DNA of 64,000 nt from contig NZ_CP051305.1 in assembly GCF_024181385.1 (NCBI RefSeq), positions 2,480,001 to 2,544,000 on the forward strand, in the 5' to 3' direction. Positions 8,176 through 16,564 of the stretch are shown here, in pieces. The notes beneath the pieces were generated by a model. The model saw only the letters and a list, made by a program, of their open reading frames with translations, did not search any database and was not told the origin of the DNA. Every line of letters starts with the position of its first letter. Positions within the stretch are counted from its first letter, which is position 1. This stretch comes from Treponema sp. OMZ 798. GTDB taxonomy: Bacteria > Spirochaetota > Spirochaetia > Treponematales > Treponemataceae. Position numbers and translations under genes: made by a program.

Positions 8176-9789
8176 TTAAATATTCTTTATTTTTTCTTCT
8201 ATGTCTTCCTTGGATATTTCTCTTATAGTCCCATCCTGCCGTGAAACGAATAAGATTTTTTGAAAGCGCTTTGCAGTTGCAATATTATTCGTAACGGCAG
8301 CGATTGCTTGCTTTTTAGTAAAAATTAAATTAAACATTAGGTCTTCGATTTCCGTATTGACATTGCGGGAAAACTCATCTAAGAGGAGGACGGGACAATC
8401 GGCAGTTAGAAGTAATATTCTGGCTAAAGCGATTCGGCTTCTCTCTCCGTCAGATACGGTCAAGTTGTTCATATCCATAACAGTATCCAAGCCCTCCGGT
8501 AAGGAGTCTACAAAATTAGTTAATTTAAGTGCATTCAATATTTTGATTATATCGGAATCGGGAATGGCTTTGCCGAAGACAAGATTATCACGTAACGAAA
8601 TATTAAAGATATGAGGATGGCTCCAAAGACAGGGAATTGTATTAGTTCTTAAAGTTTTTAAGTTATATGTAAGCGAACCTGAAAAGGCATCTTCGTTCAT
8701 TGTGAGGATGCGTAATAAACTTGTTTTTCCTGAACCGTTTTGCCCGACAACTGCAATTTTGTCCCCTTCGTTGAGATTAAAATCTATATTATTAAATATC
8801 GGTTTATCGTTTTTAACAAGCGAAATATTCTTTGCGTTAATCAGGGCACCTTCCTCATGTATGTTTTTCTTATCTTTTTTTTCACACTCTCCAATATAAT
8901 TAAAATATTTTTTTGCTATAGGAACCGATCTTTTTATTTGTCTTACTGCTAAAAAAATAGTTGACATGTTTTGATTAGCCAACGAAATAATAAAAATTAT
9001 GTATAAAAGATCTGCCAAATTCATACCGGGCAGGGCAAAAATACAAAAAACGCTTATGACAATTGGAATAAAATAATTTTGTCCTTCAAAAAAAATGTTT
9101 TTTACGGCCTCCAGCCTGTGAATTTTATTTTCGATTTTTAAAAGTTCTTCTTCTTTTTGTAAAATGGATTTTTTGCAATTCCATTTAATCGAATTATTTA
9201 AGGTTAAAAAAATTGATTGAAATGTAGTTTTAACAATACCGCCGTAACTTATGCTCTCATCATCAAGTAAGCCGTAAGCTCCGTTTATTTGCTTATCCAA
9301 ATAAGTAATAAAGATATTAGCCGATATAATTATTGCCGATAGAATAACCGGAAGAAATACGGAGAGAGAAAATAAAAAAGCGCTAAGAATAATGATATTA
9401 AAAAAGGCTGCCGCAAATTGAAAGCAAAAAGGAATAAGTACGTTAATATCTTGTGTATAGGACATTATGTAAAAACCCTCCTCCTCTGCCTTACGGTTAC
9501 TGTTTACCAAACTATGATGAAAGGCTGTTTTCATCATAGGCGGTAATGCACGATAGGTAATCGAATTATTCAGAATAAGCTCATAAAGGCTTTGCACTAT
9601 AGCATATACTATAACCGATATTGACATGGCTAAAAGAGGCGCAAAGGGAAGACCTGTTAATACTTTATTAAGAGCCGTTTTTCCTAAAACAAGAAATATA
9701 GAATTGCAAGCATTTAGAACAAGTAAAAAAATAACGAGTAAATTCAAATCCTTATAAAATTTTTTGTATAAGGTATAAACGGTTTTCAT
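8176..9789 (-). CDS. ABC exporter half-transporter, degenerate-site partner
   Basis: A 537-residue half-transporter: about six membrane helices (roughly residues 15-300) followed by a nucleotide-binding domain. Walker A is GQNGSGKT, the signature is VSDGERSRIALAR and Walker B is CPVLLLDE. The D-loop reads SRNVN instead of SALD, and the H-loop histidine is replaced (VTNN), so one composite ATP site is probably catalytically weak. It overlaps the upstream ABC gene by 4 bp (ATGA), and the two probably form a heterodimer. Substrate unknown; peptide or lipid export is typical of this architecture. No substrate or maturation gene is adjacent. Confidence 0.88.
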   Translation of the reverse strand: MKTVYTLYKKFYKDLNLLVIFLLVLNACNSIFLVLGKTALNKVLTGLPFAPLLAMSISVIVYAIVQSLYELILNNSITYRALPPMMKTAFHHSLVNSNRKAEEEGFYIMSYTQDINVLIPFCFQFAAAFFNIIILSAFLFSLSVFLPVILSAIIISANIFITYLDKQINGAYGLLDDESISYGGIVKTTFQSIFLTLNNSIKWNCKKSILQKEEELLKIENKIHRLEAVKNIFFEGQNYFIPIVISVFCIFALPGMNLADLLYIIFIISLANQNMSTIFLAVRQIKRSVPIAKKYFNYIGECEKKDKKNIHEEGALINAKNISLVKNDKPIFNNIDFNLNEGDKIAVVGQNGSGKTSLLRILTMNEDAFSGSLTYNLKTLRTNTIPCLWSHPHIFNISLRDNLVFGKAIPDSDIIKILNALKLTNFVDSLPEGLDTVMDMNNLTVSDGERSRIALARILLLTADCPVLLLDEFSRNVNTEIEDLMFNLIFTKKQAIAAVTNNIATAKRFQKILFVSRQDGTIREISKEDIEEKIKNI

Positions 9790-11471
9790 AAAATCTCTCC
9801 TTTTTGCATATCCTCATATACCGAACTATAAAAATCTTTTATCGGCGGATTCGTTAAAGCATATTTTGCTTTTATATCGACGCGGATATTTCCGGCTTGA
9901 AAATAAAGCACCCGTTCAAAGTATTGAACATGTTCTTTTTTATGAGAAATCATAATTACAGTACTATCAGTCGACATGAGATATTTTAAAAAGCAGTCTT
10001 CGACCGCAACATCCAGAGAGCTGAAAGTTTCATCAAGAAAAAATATTTGAGGTTTTTTAATAAGCTCTCTTAAAAGCGAAACCGTAACTCTTTCCCCGTC
10101 AGATAAAGTATCGGGATCAAGGACTGTATCAAGGTCATGTAAAAACGGAATAAATTCCGCAACACCTATCGAATGAACAAAAGCTTCTAAGGCCTCATCG
10201 CTGATTTTTTCAGATGTGTTTAAAAGCAGGTTATATCTTAGTGTACCGGGCAAGACCAAGCCTTTTAAATCAAGGAACGAAGTATTTGTTAAAAAACTTT
10301 CAAGGGTGAATTCTTTTACTTCCGTACTTCCGTAGTTTACTTCACCTCTTTGCTTATATTCCGCACCCATAAGGCAGTTTAAAAACACCGATTTTCCGGA
10401 CCCTGAATCTCCTATGATTAAAACTTTTTCACATTGTTTAATATTTAGATTGACATTATTAAGAAGATATTGGTTGCGTAAGTTCACGGTTAATGAATTA
10501 ACATTGATGCCGTCATTAATAAATAAAGCTCTGCCTCTTTTGGCTTCTTCTTTTTGTAAAAGCTCTTCAATGGGTTCAATCATTGTCTTTAGATTTTTAA
10601 TATGTTCAAATATGGAAATCGTACTCAAAGGATTCGGCAATAAAATAAAAAGCATATAGAAAGGCATTATCGTGTTCCCTGCGCTCTTATCTTTAAAAAG
10701 AAATAAGGCAATCAGAAGTGAAAGAAGAGGTAAAACTTTTTGAATAATGCGTTCCAAATTATTGCGGCTTATCGCTATACCTTCTTTTTTTTTAAAACAC
10801 CCGTTACAAAGTTTATCCATTTTTGAAAAGATACCTTGTTCAAAATATTTATGCGAGTTTACCGAGCGGATATCCAAGCGTCCGGAAACGGAATCTCCAA
10901 GCTCCTTGTACAAGGAGGGAGCGGTTTTTATCCGCAATTTATCTATGTTACGGACAAGACGTAAAAAGAACCTGTCTAATAAAAAGAAGAGAAATAATAA
11001 ACTCAAGGACAGGGCAGCCAGCACAGCACTTATAGAAAAAAGTTTTATAAAAATCAAAATGCAAATTACGGCATTAAAAAAAAGTCTGTATATTTTTAAA
11101 ACATCATTTATAAAAAATTCGGGATAACTTTGCAATGAATCTAAAACTTGAGCATAGTTTACGTCATAATAGTAAGTAAAGGGAAGATTTAAATATTTTT
11201 CTACCATATCCTTTTTTATCTGTAATTTTTTGCGTCCAAAACGGATAATTACAAAGCGTGCAAGGATATTGATAAACAAAAGCCCTGCAATCAAAACAAG
11301 AGTTTCTACAAGAGGTCTTGCTTGAATTGTTTTAAGGTTTAATAAATTTTCTTGAAATGCAAATAAGCGGGAAGAATATAAATCTAAAAGAATATATTGA
11401 GCCCCGAGTAAAACAAGAAAAACAAAAAACATATAAAAAGAAAAAACTTTTAACTTTGGTTTATTTGACAT
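9786..11471 (-). CDS. ABC exporter half-transporter
   Basis: A 561-residue fused permease-ATPase with an N-terminal membrane domain (helices between about residues 8 and 300) and a C-terminal ATPase. Walker A is GDSGSGKS, the signature is LSDGERVTVSLLR, Walker B is IFFLDETFSSLD and the H-loop is MISHKKEH. Unlike its partner it keeps the D-loop and H-loop. The ATG is preceded by GGGGAGG. It is first in the two-gene unit. An AT-rich region with TTGACA lies upstream but no well-spaced -10 box was found. Assignment as a heterodimeric exporter is strong; the cargo is unknown. Confidence 0.9.
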   Translation of the reverse strand: MSNKPKLKVFSFYMFFVFLVLLGAQYILLDLYSSRLFAFQENLLNLKTIQARPLVETLVLIAGLLFINILARFVIIRFGRKKLQIKKDMVEKYLNLPFTYYYDVNYAQVLDSLQSYPEFFINDVLKIYRLFFNAVICILIFIKLFSISAVLAALSLSLLFLFFLLDRFFLRLVRNIDKLRIKTAPSLYKELGDSVSGRLDIRSVNSHKYFEQGIFSKMDKLCNGCFKKKEGIAISRNNLERIIQKVLPLLSLLIALFLFKDKSAGNTIMPFYMLFILLPNPLSTISIFEHIKNLKTMIEPIEELLQKEEAKRGRALFINDGINVNSLTVNLRNQYLLNNVNLNIKQCEKVLIIGDSGSGKSVFLNCLMGAEYKQRGEVNYGSTEVKEFTLESFLTNTSFLDLKGLVLPGTLRYNLLLNTSEKISDEALEAFVHSIGVAEFIPFLHDLDTVLDPDTLSDGERVTVSLLRELIKKPQIFFLDETFSSLDVAVEDCFLKYLMSTDSTVIMISHKKEHVQYFERVLYFQAGNIRVDIKAKYALTNPPIKDFYSSVYEDMQKGEIL

Positions 11472-11625
11472 AAATCCTCCCCTGCTTATTATACCACTAT
11501 TATCTTCATATTATATATATATGTTGTCAAGCTATCGTCATAAGTTTACAAGATTCGAATAAACAGTTTTATTTAAGATTAACCTTAATAACAATTTTAT
11601 AAATTGTGTTAATCTATTTTTTTCT

Positions 11626-12552
11626 TTACTCTTTTTTTAGAATGCTCAAAATTTCTTCTTGTGTTAAGGCATCAACTAAAACGTATTTAGCGTCTATAAA
11701 TCTATATTTGTCTTTTGGCAGGCGGGCTATAAAATCCGAATACTCGACATTCCCCGCTCTTTGGTAAGAGTCTTTATCATCGGGAGCTCCGTTAATAATG
11801 ACTAGAGATAATTCCCAAGTGCTTATATCTTCATCTTTTACAATCCTTCTATTTTTGTATTCCACACTAGGCTTATAAGGCAAAATAGTTTCCGTATCTT
11901 GAGTTAGGGCATAAATCCCGATAATGTTTTTAGTTTTATTATCTTCAAAAAACATTTGGTTTGCCGAAAAAGCGTCTAAATACTGAATGTCCTTAAAGAA
12001 TTTACTAAATGCCTCTATCGGATTCTCGGAATTTAAAAATCCTTCTACAATTTTACGGTTAAAAGCCGCTTCCCGGAAAATACCGAAACTGATGTATTCA
12101 TCCGTATCTTTGTTTTCAAAATAAGATTTTATTCCGAACAAGATATCCTCAGGATAATTAAATTGTTCGATATTCTCAGCTGTAAAATGTTCATCTCTTT
12201 CATTGACAATATCGCTTCCCATTTTTTTAGCTAAATCTTTGATATAGGTAAGAGCAATTTGCCAATCTTCCCGTGTGCTCGGCGTGAAAACCCGCACAGC
12301 ATAATGATTGAGTTCCTTATCAAAAGAAAGTTCAAAGCCACGGGAGCTTTTTCCTAATACTCCGCATAGTAAACATTCATAATCTGCAATGGATGAGTTA
12401 TAGAATCTTTTCACATCAAAATTATCTTGCGCTTCGTCAAAAGCAAATTGCTCTATTTTTTGTGAAGAAAATCCTAAACATTCTTTTAACTTCATAGGAG
12501 CTTTAGCTTTTAAAAAAGTTTTTTTGTTGTTAATATAAAATGATACACTCAT
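11626..12552 (-). CDS. DUF4299-like protein
   Basis: A 308-residue cytoplasmic protein beginning MSVSFYINNKKTFLKAKAP, which resembles the DUF4299 family of firmicutes and treponemes. No catalytic motif, membrane segment or signal peptide is visible. I chose the ATG at 12552 because GGAG sits 6 nt upstream; an in-frame ATG at 12564 lacks a ribosome site. A promoter candidate on the minus strand (TAGACA, 17 nt, TAAAAT) lies between the start and the downstream insertion sequence. Function unknown. It reads toward the ABC genes, but an inverted repeat near 11577-11618 may separate them. Confidence 0.75.
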   Translation of the reverse strand: MSVSFYINNKKTFLKAKAPMKLKECLGFSSQKIEQFAFDEAQDNFDVKRFYNSSIADYECLLCGVLGKSSRGFELSFDKELNHYAVRVFTPSTREDWQIALTYIKDLAKKMGSDIVNERDEHFTAENIEQFNYPEDILFGIKSYFENKDTDEYISFGIFREAAFNRKIVEGFLNSENPIEAFSKFFKDIQYLDAFSANQMFFEDNKTKNIIGIYALTQDTETILPYKPSVEYKNRRIVKDEDISTWELSLVIINGAPDDKDSYQRAGNVEYSDFIARLPKDKYRFIDAKYVLVDALTQEEILSILKKE

Positions 12553-12678
12553 AAGTTTCTCCATATCATGTGTATAGGCTACCTTTAAAAAACTATTTTT
12601 TTAGTACACATAGTCATTTTAGTAGTTTTTTTATAAATTGTCTAGTATAAAAATTGGATTCTTATCTTAGGTTTTGTT

Positions 12679-12687
12679 ACTTTTAAT
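12679..12687. repeat. Target-site duplication, left copy
   Basis: ACTTTTAAT lies directly outside the left inverted repeat and recurs exactly at 13850-13858 on the other side. Nine bases fit the 8-10 bp duplication usual for ISAs1 elements. Confidence 0.9.
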
Positions 12688-13849
12688 CACGGCTTACGCA
12701 TGAATTCCTTAGCTAAATAAAACATTAAACCTAAATGAATCATCAAAAGTACAAAGCATTTTCTTCCTTTTCAGAGTTTTACCATTTTGATACATTTTCA
12801 TTCGATTAAAGCAAATCCTCCTTAAAATTGCTATGTTTTCAGCAGTATTTTTTTCTCGAATTTGACATTCATCGTCTCTAAATATTACATCCAGCGACCA
12901 GTGTAAAGTGTTTTCTATTGTCCAATGTGTTCTTACAGCTGTTACAAACTCATTTATATCCTCTATACTGCTAATAAAGTAACGCTTTTCACTGTATTGT
13001 TTGCCTTTGCACCTTACAGTGCTTTTGACCATTCCAAAACTCTTTAAATTTGCCCATTTATTCTTCTCTGCAAACCAGTTTATATTAGTTGAAAGAAAGT
13101 ATTCTCTTCTTTCTTCTCTGCCATGCCCTATATCCAAGGTTTCAAATCTTAAAAGGGTATTTTGAAAGTCTTTATCTTCTATAGAAAAATAATCTTTTAC
13201 ATCATTATACGCTGCCGGTTGATTTTCTTTTAGAGCCAATACATAATCACATTTTTTCTTTGTGATTTCTTTTGCTATTTCTTTTTGACAACCCATGGCA
13301 TCTATAGTAATTATCGAGCTTTTTAGTTTTAAAAGGTTAAGGAGTTCAGGAATTGCTGTGATTTCATTCGATTTTTCAGCACATTTTATTTGTCCTAATA
13401 CAACTCCCGCTTCGTGAGCAAATGCACTTACCAAATGAATACCTCTACTTTGTTCACTTGCACTTCCACGTAATGTTTTTCCATCAATGTGAATGTATGA
13501 ACCTGCTGGAATATTAAGGGATTGTTCAATCCACGAGATAAAAAGGTTTTGAAATTGTTTGGGATTAATCATCGCAAGGACTCTTCCTATGGTGTCGTGC
13601 GAAGGAACTCCATTTTCTAACAAGAGTCCTACCTCATTTTTTAGCCAATCCTTTTTTACTTCGGCAAATTCTCCTATTTCAAACACAGTTTGAACTCCGC
13701 TACAAACAGCACACAGTGCTATTACCAATATTTCGCTGATTAGATGCTTTACTTTGCCCGACTGACGATTATCATTAAGTTCGTTAAAATATTCTTTTAA
13801 TGTTTTCATACTTTAAATATCGGCTATTTTTTTTCATGCGTAAGCCGTG
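12688..13849 (-). mobile_element. Complete ISAs1-family insertion sequence
   Basis: A 1,162-bp element bounded by perfect 17-bp inverted repeats (CACGGCTTACGCATGAA at 12688-12704; its complement at 13833-13849) and flanked by a 9-bp direct duplication. The single transposase gene is intact and fills the element. Perfect ends and duplication point to recent or still possible transposition. It sits between the divergent DUF4299 gene and the response-regulator promoter, whose -35 box starts only 9 bp beyond the right target duplication. Confidence 0.95.
12709..13809 (-). CDS. ISAs1-family transposase
   Basis: A 366-residue DDE transposase. The N-terminal associated domain (MKTLKEYFNELNDNRQ..KHLISEILVIALCAV) is followed by the catalytic core with IHIDGKTLRGS (first Asp), ITIDAMGCQKEIA (second Asp) and the late WTIENTLHWSLDVIFRDDEC (catalytic Glu region). 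These are hallmarks of the H-repeat/ISAs1 group. The frame is uninterrupted and of normal length, so the enzyme is probably functional. It stops about 5 bp inside the left inverted repeat. Confidence 0.95.
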   Translation of the reverse strand: MKTLKEYFNELNDNRQSGKVKHLISEILVIALCAVCSGVQTVFEIGEFAEVKKDWLKNEVGLLLENGVPSHDTIGRVLAMINPKQFQNLFISWIEQSLNIPAGSYIHIDGKTLRGSASEQSRGIHLVSAFAHEAGVVLGQIKCAEKSNEITAIPELLNLLKLKSSIITIDAMGCQKEIAKEITKKKCDYVLALKENQPAAYNDVKDYFSIEDKDFQNTLLRFETLDIGHGREERREYFLSTNINWFAEKNKWANLKSFGMVKSTVRCKGKQYSEKRYFISSIEDINEFVTAVRTHWTIENTLHWSLDVIFRDDECQIREKNTAENIAILRRICFNRMKMYQNGKTLKRKKMLCTFDDSFRFNVLFS

Positions 13850-13858
13850 ACTTTTAAT
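13850..13858. repeat. Target-site duplication, right copy
   Basis: ACTTTTAAT immediately follows the right inverted repeat and is identical to the copy at 12679-12687. Confidence 0.9.
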
Positions 13859-13867
13859 TCTTTATAC

Positions 13868-13896
13868 TTGACTGCCGATTTTTATTCTGCTATAGT
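13868..13896 (+). promoter_or_regulatory. Promoter predicted to give a leaderless response-regulator mRNA
   Basis: TTGACT (13868-13873), a 17-nt spacer and TATAGT (13891-13896) are followed by only six bases before the ATG at 13903. Transcription should begin at or within a base of the start codon. No Shine-Dalgarno sequence is present. Confidence 0.75.
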
Positions 13897-13902
13897 TTTA
13901 TT

Positions 13903-14571
13903 ATGTCAAAAAAAATTGTAAAAATATTATCGGTTGAGGACAGCGAAGATATAGCCTTCGGTATAAAGGAGTATTTATCCAAAAGGAATTTTGAACTTAC
14001 TCTTTCAGGTTCTATTGACCAAGCAAAGAAAAAGCTAAATGAAGATTTCGACTTGATAATTTTGGATATCAATTTACCTGATGGAGACGGAAGAGATTTG
14101 CTTAAATATATAAAGACCGAGACTGATACCCCCGTAATTTTTTTGACGGTAAAAAACGATGAAAAAAATATTGTAGAAGGATTAGATCTTGGTGCTGAGG
14201 ATTATATTACAAAGCCTTTTAAACTCTCAATATTACACTCAAGGATAAATGCGGTTTTACGCCGAACAAGGCATTATACAAATGAAATTATTGTTTTGGA
14301 TGAATATAAGCTTGATAAAAAGCAAAAGAGGCTTTTTAAAAATGAAAAAGAAATAGAATTAAGCTCACAGGAATTTAATCTAATGCTTTTATTTATGGAA
14401 AATGCAAACCAGACCTTGACCCGTCCCCGCCTCCTGGAATTAATTTGGGATTCAAAAGATAATTTTGTAAACGACAATACATTGACTGCAACCGTAAGGA
14501 GGCTTAGACAAAAACTGGACGAGCCTTTATTAAAAACGATTCACGGAATAGGCTATAGGCTTGAACTATGA
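13903..14571 (+). CDS. OmpR-family response regulator
   Basis: A 222-residue two-domain regulator. The N-terminal receiver domain has acidic SVEDSED, the phosphoacceptor Asp near residue 56 in LIILDINLPDG, the Thr in FLTVKND and Lys in ITKPF. The C-terminal winged-helix domain ends with NDNTLTATVRRLRQKL and HGIGYRLEL. It is coupled to the kinase gene by a 4-bp overlap. A direct repeat upstream of the ABC genes that follow the kinase is a plausible binding site. No ribosome site precedes the ATG and the -10 box lies 6 nt away, so translation is probably leaderless. Confidence 0.95.
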   Translation: MSKKIVKILSVEDSEDIAFGIKEYLSKRNFELTLSGSIDQAKKKLNEDFDLIILDINLPDGDGRDLLKYIKTETDTPVIFLTVKNDEKNIVEGLDLGAEDYITKPFKLSILHSRINAVLRRTRHYTNEIIVLDEYKLDKKQKRLFKNEKEIELSSQEFNLMLLFMENANQTLTRPRLLELIWDSKDNFVNDNTLTATVRRLRQKLDEPLLKTIHGIGYRLEL

Positions 14572-15821
14572 AAAAATTTTATACCAAGACCGGAGTTTGT
14601 TTTTTACTCATAATTCTACTCTGTGTAAATTCTTTTATAATCTTTATTTACAAGATAAACGAAATCAATTTTTATTTAAGTTTAGCACAGATAATCGGAG
14701 CAGCCGATAATTTTGATAAATCTGATAATCCGGATAAGTCTATTGAAAAAATGTTACTTTCAAGCTTAAAAAATAAAAATAGAAGTCAAGAAGAAAAAGG
14801 AAAAGATATTTTAAAAAAGCACGGATACATAAAAGATTTTTTTATTTTTAAAAACAAGGTTTATGATCTTGTTTTGCTTTGCAGTCTGGCTTCAATAACA
14901 ACGGCAGCATTATTTTTAGTTTACAATCGGCATAAGAATAAACAATTAAATAAAAGAATAGCTTCAATTCTTTCAGCGGCAGAAAAAATCCAAGAAGGAG
15001 ATTATAAATTCTATAAAGAAAAAGAAGATGAGTTTTCTTTATTGGAGGATTCAATATATAAGAGCCTTATTATTTTGCGAGAAACCCGTTTAGCTGCCTT
15101 AACCGACAAAGAAGAATATAAAGAAAATCTTGAAAACATAGCTCATCAACTTAAAATACCTATTACTTCGATAAATTTAATGCTCGAACTTTTAGAAGAT
15201 AATGCGACCGATAATAATATTTTAGAGAGTGAAGCTTTTCAAAAAATAAAAAAACAAATTAGCCGTCTGGAAAATTTAACGGAGGTGCTTTTAAAACTTG
15301 CCCGCCTTGATTCGGGAAGCATTGAGATGAAAAAGGAAGTATTTTTACTTGAAGAATGTTTAATCCATTCTATGGAAAGTATTGAAGATGATTTAAAAAT
15401 AAAAGGGCTTTTACCCAAGCTGAACTTAAACGGAATTAAAATATCGGGAGACTTTTACTGGCTTTCCGAAGCCTTTTTAAACATAGTAAAAAACTTTTCC
15501 GACTTTTATCCTAAAGTAAAAAATATTTCTATCTCTGCAAAAGAAAACGCAGTTTACACTCAGGTCTCTTTTGAAAATGACGGACCTAAAATACCGGCTT
15601 CCGATTTAAAAAATATCTTCCGCCGTTTTTATAAAAGCAACACAAATGAGGGCAAGGGCTTCGGCATAGGCCTTGCGATGAGCCAAACTATCTTAAAAAA
15701 ACACAATGCCGAAATCCGAGCCGAAAACACAAAATCGGGTACAGCTTTTATTGTGAAATTTTATAAAGAATCAACAACCATCCACACCAATAAGCCATCT
15801 GTAAAAAGCAATTTTCGATAG
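14568..15821 (+). CDS. Sensor histidine kinase
   Basis: A 417-residue membrane kinase with a first helix (about 9-29), a ~70-residue extracytoplasmic loop rich in charged residues, a second helix (about 100-118) and a cytoplasmic linker. The dimerisation/phosphoacceptor region has His near residue 193 (NIAHQLKIPITS), and the ATPase domain has NIVKNF, ENDGPKIP, FRRFYK and GFGIGLAMS. It would phosphorylate the regulator encoded just upstream. With the ABC ATPase and permease that follow, the arrangement resembles peptide-antibiotic sensing modules, but the loop is longer than in BceS-type intramembrane kinases. The stimulus is unknown. Confidence 0.92.
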   Translation: MKKFYTKTGVCFLLIILLCVNSFIIFIYKINEINFYLSLAQIIGAADNFDKSDNPDKSIEKMLLSSLKNKNRSQEEKGKDILKKHGYIKDFFIFKNKVYDLVLLCSLASITTAALFLVYNRHKNKQLNKRIASILSAAEKIQEGDYKFYKEKEDEFSLLEDSIYKSLIILRETRLAALTDKEEYKENLENIAHQLKIPITSINLMLELLEDNATDNNILESEAFQKIKKQISRLENLTEVLLKLARLDSGSIEMKKEVFLLEECLIHSMESIEDDLKIKGLLPKLNLNGIKISGDFYWLSEAFLNIVKNFSDFYPKVKNISISAKENAVYTQVSFENDGPKIPASDLKNIFRRFYKSNTNEGKGFGIGLAMSQTILKKHNAEIRAENTKSGTAFIVKFYKESTTIHTNKPSVKSNFR

Positions 15822-15846
15822 TTTTTTTAAAATTTTCTTCTCTTTG

Positions 15847-15863
15847 TCACAAATTTATCACAA
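15847..15863 (+). promoter_or_regulatory. Candidate response-regulator binding site
   Basis: TCACAA occurs at 15847-15852 and again at 15858-15863, 11 bp apart and on the same strand, 48 bp before the ABC ATPase start. Tandem repeats one helical turn apart are the usual target of OmpR-type regulators. A weak promoter (TTGTCA at 15844, 17 nt, TAGATT) overlaps the site. Confidence 0.5.
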
Positions 15864-15910
15864 TTATAGATTATCATAAGGCAGTGAAAAAACGGATTCA
15901 GGAGGGACTT

Positions 15911-16564
15911 ATGCAGATATTAAAAACGGAAAAATTGACAAAGATTTATAACAATCAGGTAAAGGCCTTAAACGGTGTAAATATTTCAATCGAACGCGGA
16001 GAATTTGTTGCAGTGATGGGCTCAAGCGGTTCAGGGAAGTCAACTCTTTTGCATATCTTGGGCGGAGTGGATAGGCCGACATCCGGTACGGTCTACATAG
16101 ATGGGGAAGATATTTCCGGCTTAAAAGAAAAGGACTTGGCTCTTTTTAGAAGAAGGAAGATAGGCCTCGTTTATCAATTCTTTAATTTAATTCCCAACTT
16201 ATCGGTAAAAAAGAATATCTTATTGCCCATCCTGCTTGATAAAAAAACTCCCGATCAAAATTACTTTGATGAAATTGTGTCGGTATTAGGCTTAAAAGAA
16301 AAGCTTAATTCTTTTCCAAGTGAGCTTTCAGGCGGACAACAGCAGAGGGTTGCCATTGCGCGCAGTCTCATCTACCGTCCCTCAATTCTTTTAGCAGACG
16401 AACCGACGGGGAACTTGGACAGAAAAAACAGTGATGAAATTATCGGCTTATTAAAATTATCTAATAAAAACTATAAGCAGACAATTATTATGATAACTCA
16501 TGACGAAAGAATTGCCTTAGAAGCCGATAGAATTATCAAAATAGAAGACGGAGGAACTTTATGA
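15911..16564 (+). CDS. MacB/LolD-type ABC transporter ATPase
   Basis: A 217-residue ATPase with Walker A GSSGSGKST, signature LSGGQQQRVAIARSL, Walker B LLADEPTGNLD and H-loop MITHDE. This type powers FtsX-like permeases in mechanotransmission systems that remove peptides or lipids from the membrane, rather than classic import. The ATG at 15911 follows AGGAGGG closely and is preferred to an in-frame GTG at 15884. It overlaps the permease by 4 bp. Confidence 0.95.
   Translation: MQILKTEKLTKIYNNQVKALNGVNISIERGEFVAVMGSSGSGKSTLLHILGGVDRPTSGTVYIDGEDISGLKEKDLALFRRRKIGLVYQFFNLIPNLSVKKNILLPILLDKKTPDQNYFDEIVSVLGLKEKLNSFPSELSGGQQQRVAIARSLIYRPSILLADEPTGNLDRKNSDEIIGLLKLSNKNYKQTIIMITHDERIALEADRIIKIEDGGTL

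Noticed and set aside
11577-11618. Inverted repeat between the DUF4299 and ABC genes considered as a terminator
   Set aside because: It has paired arms but no clear T-run on the minus strand that reads into it, so it is not called.
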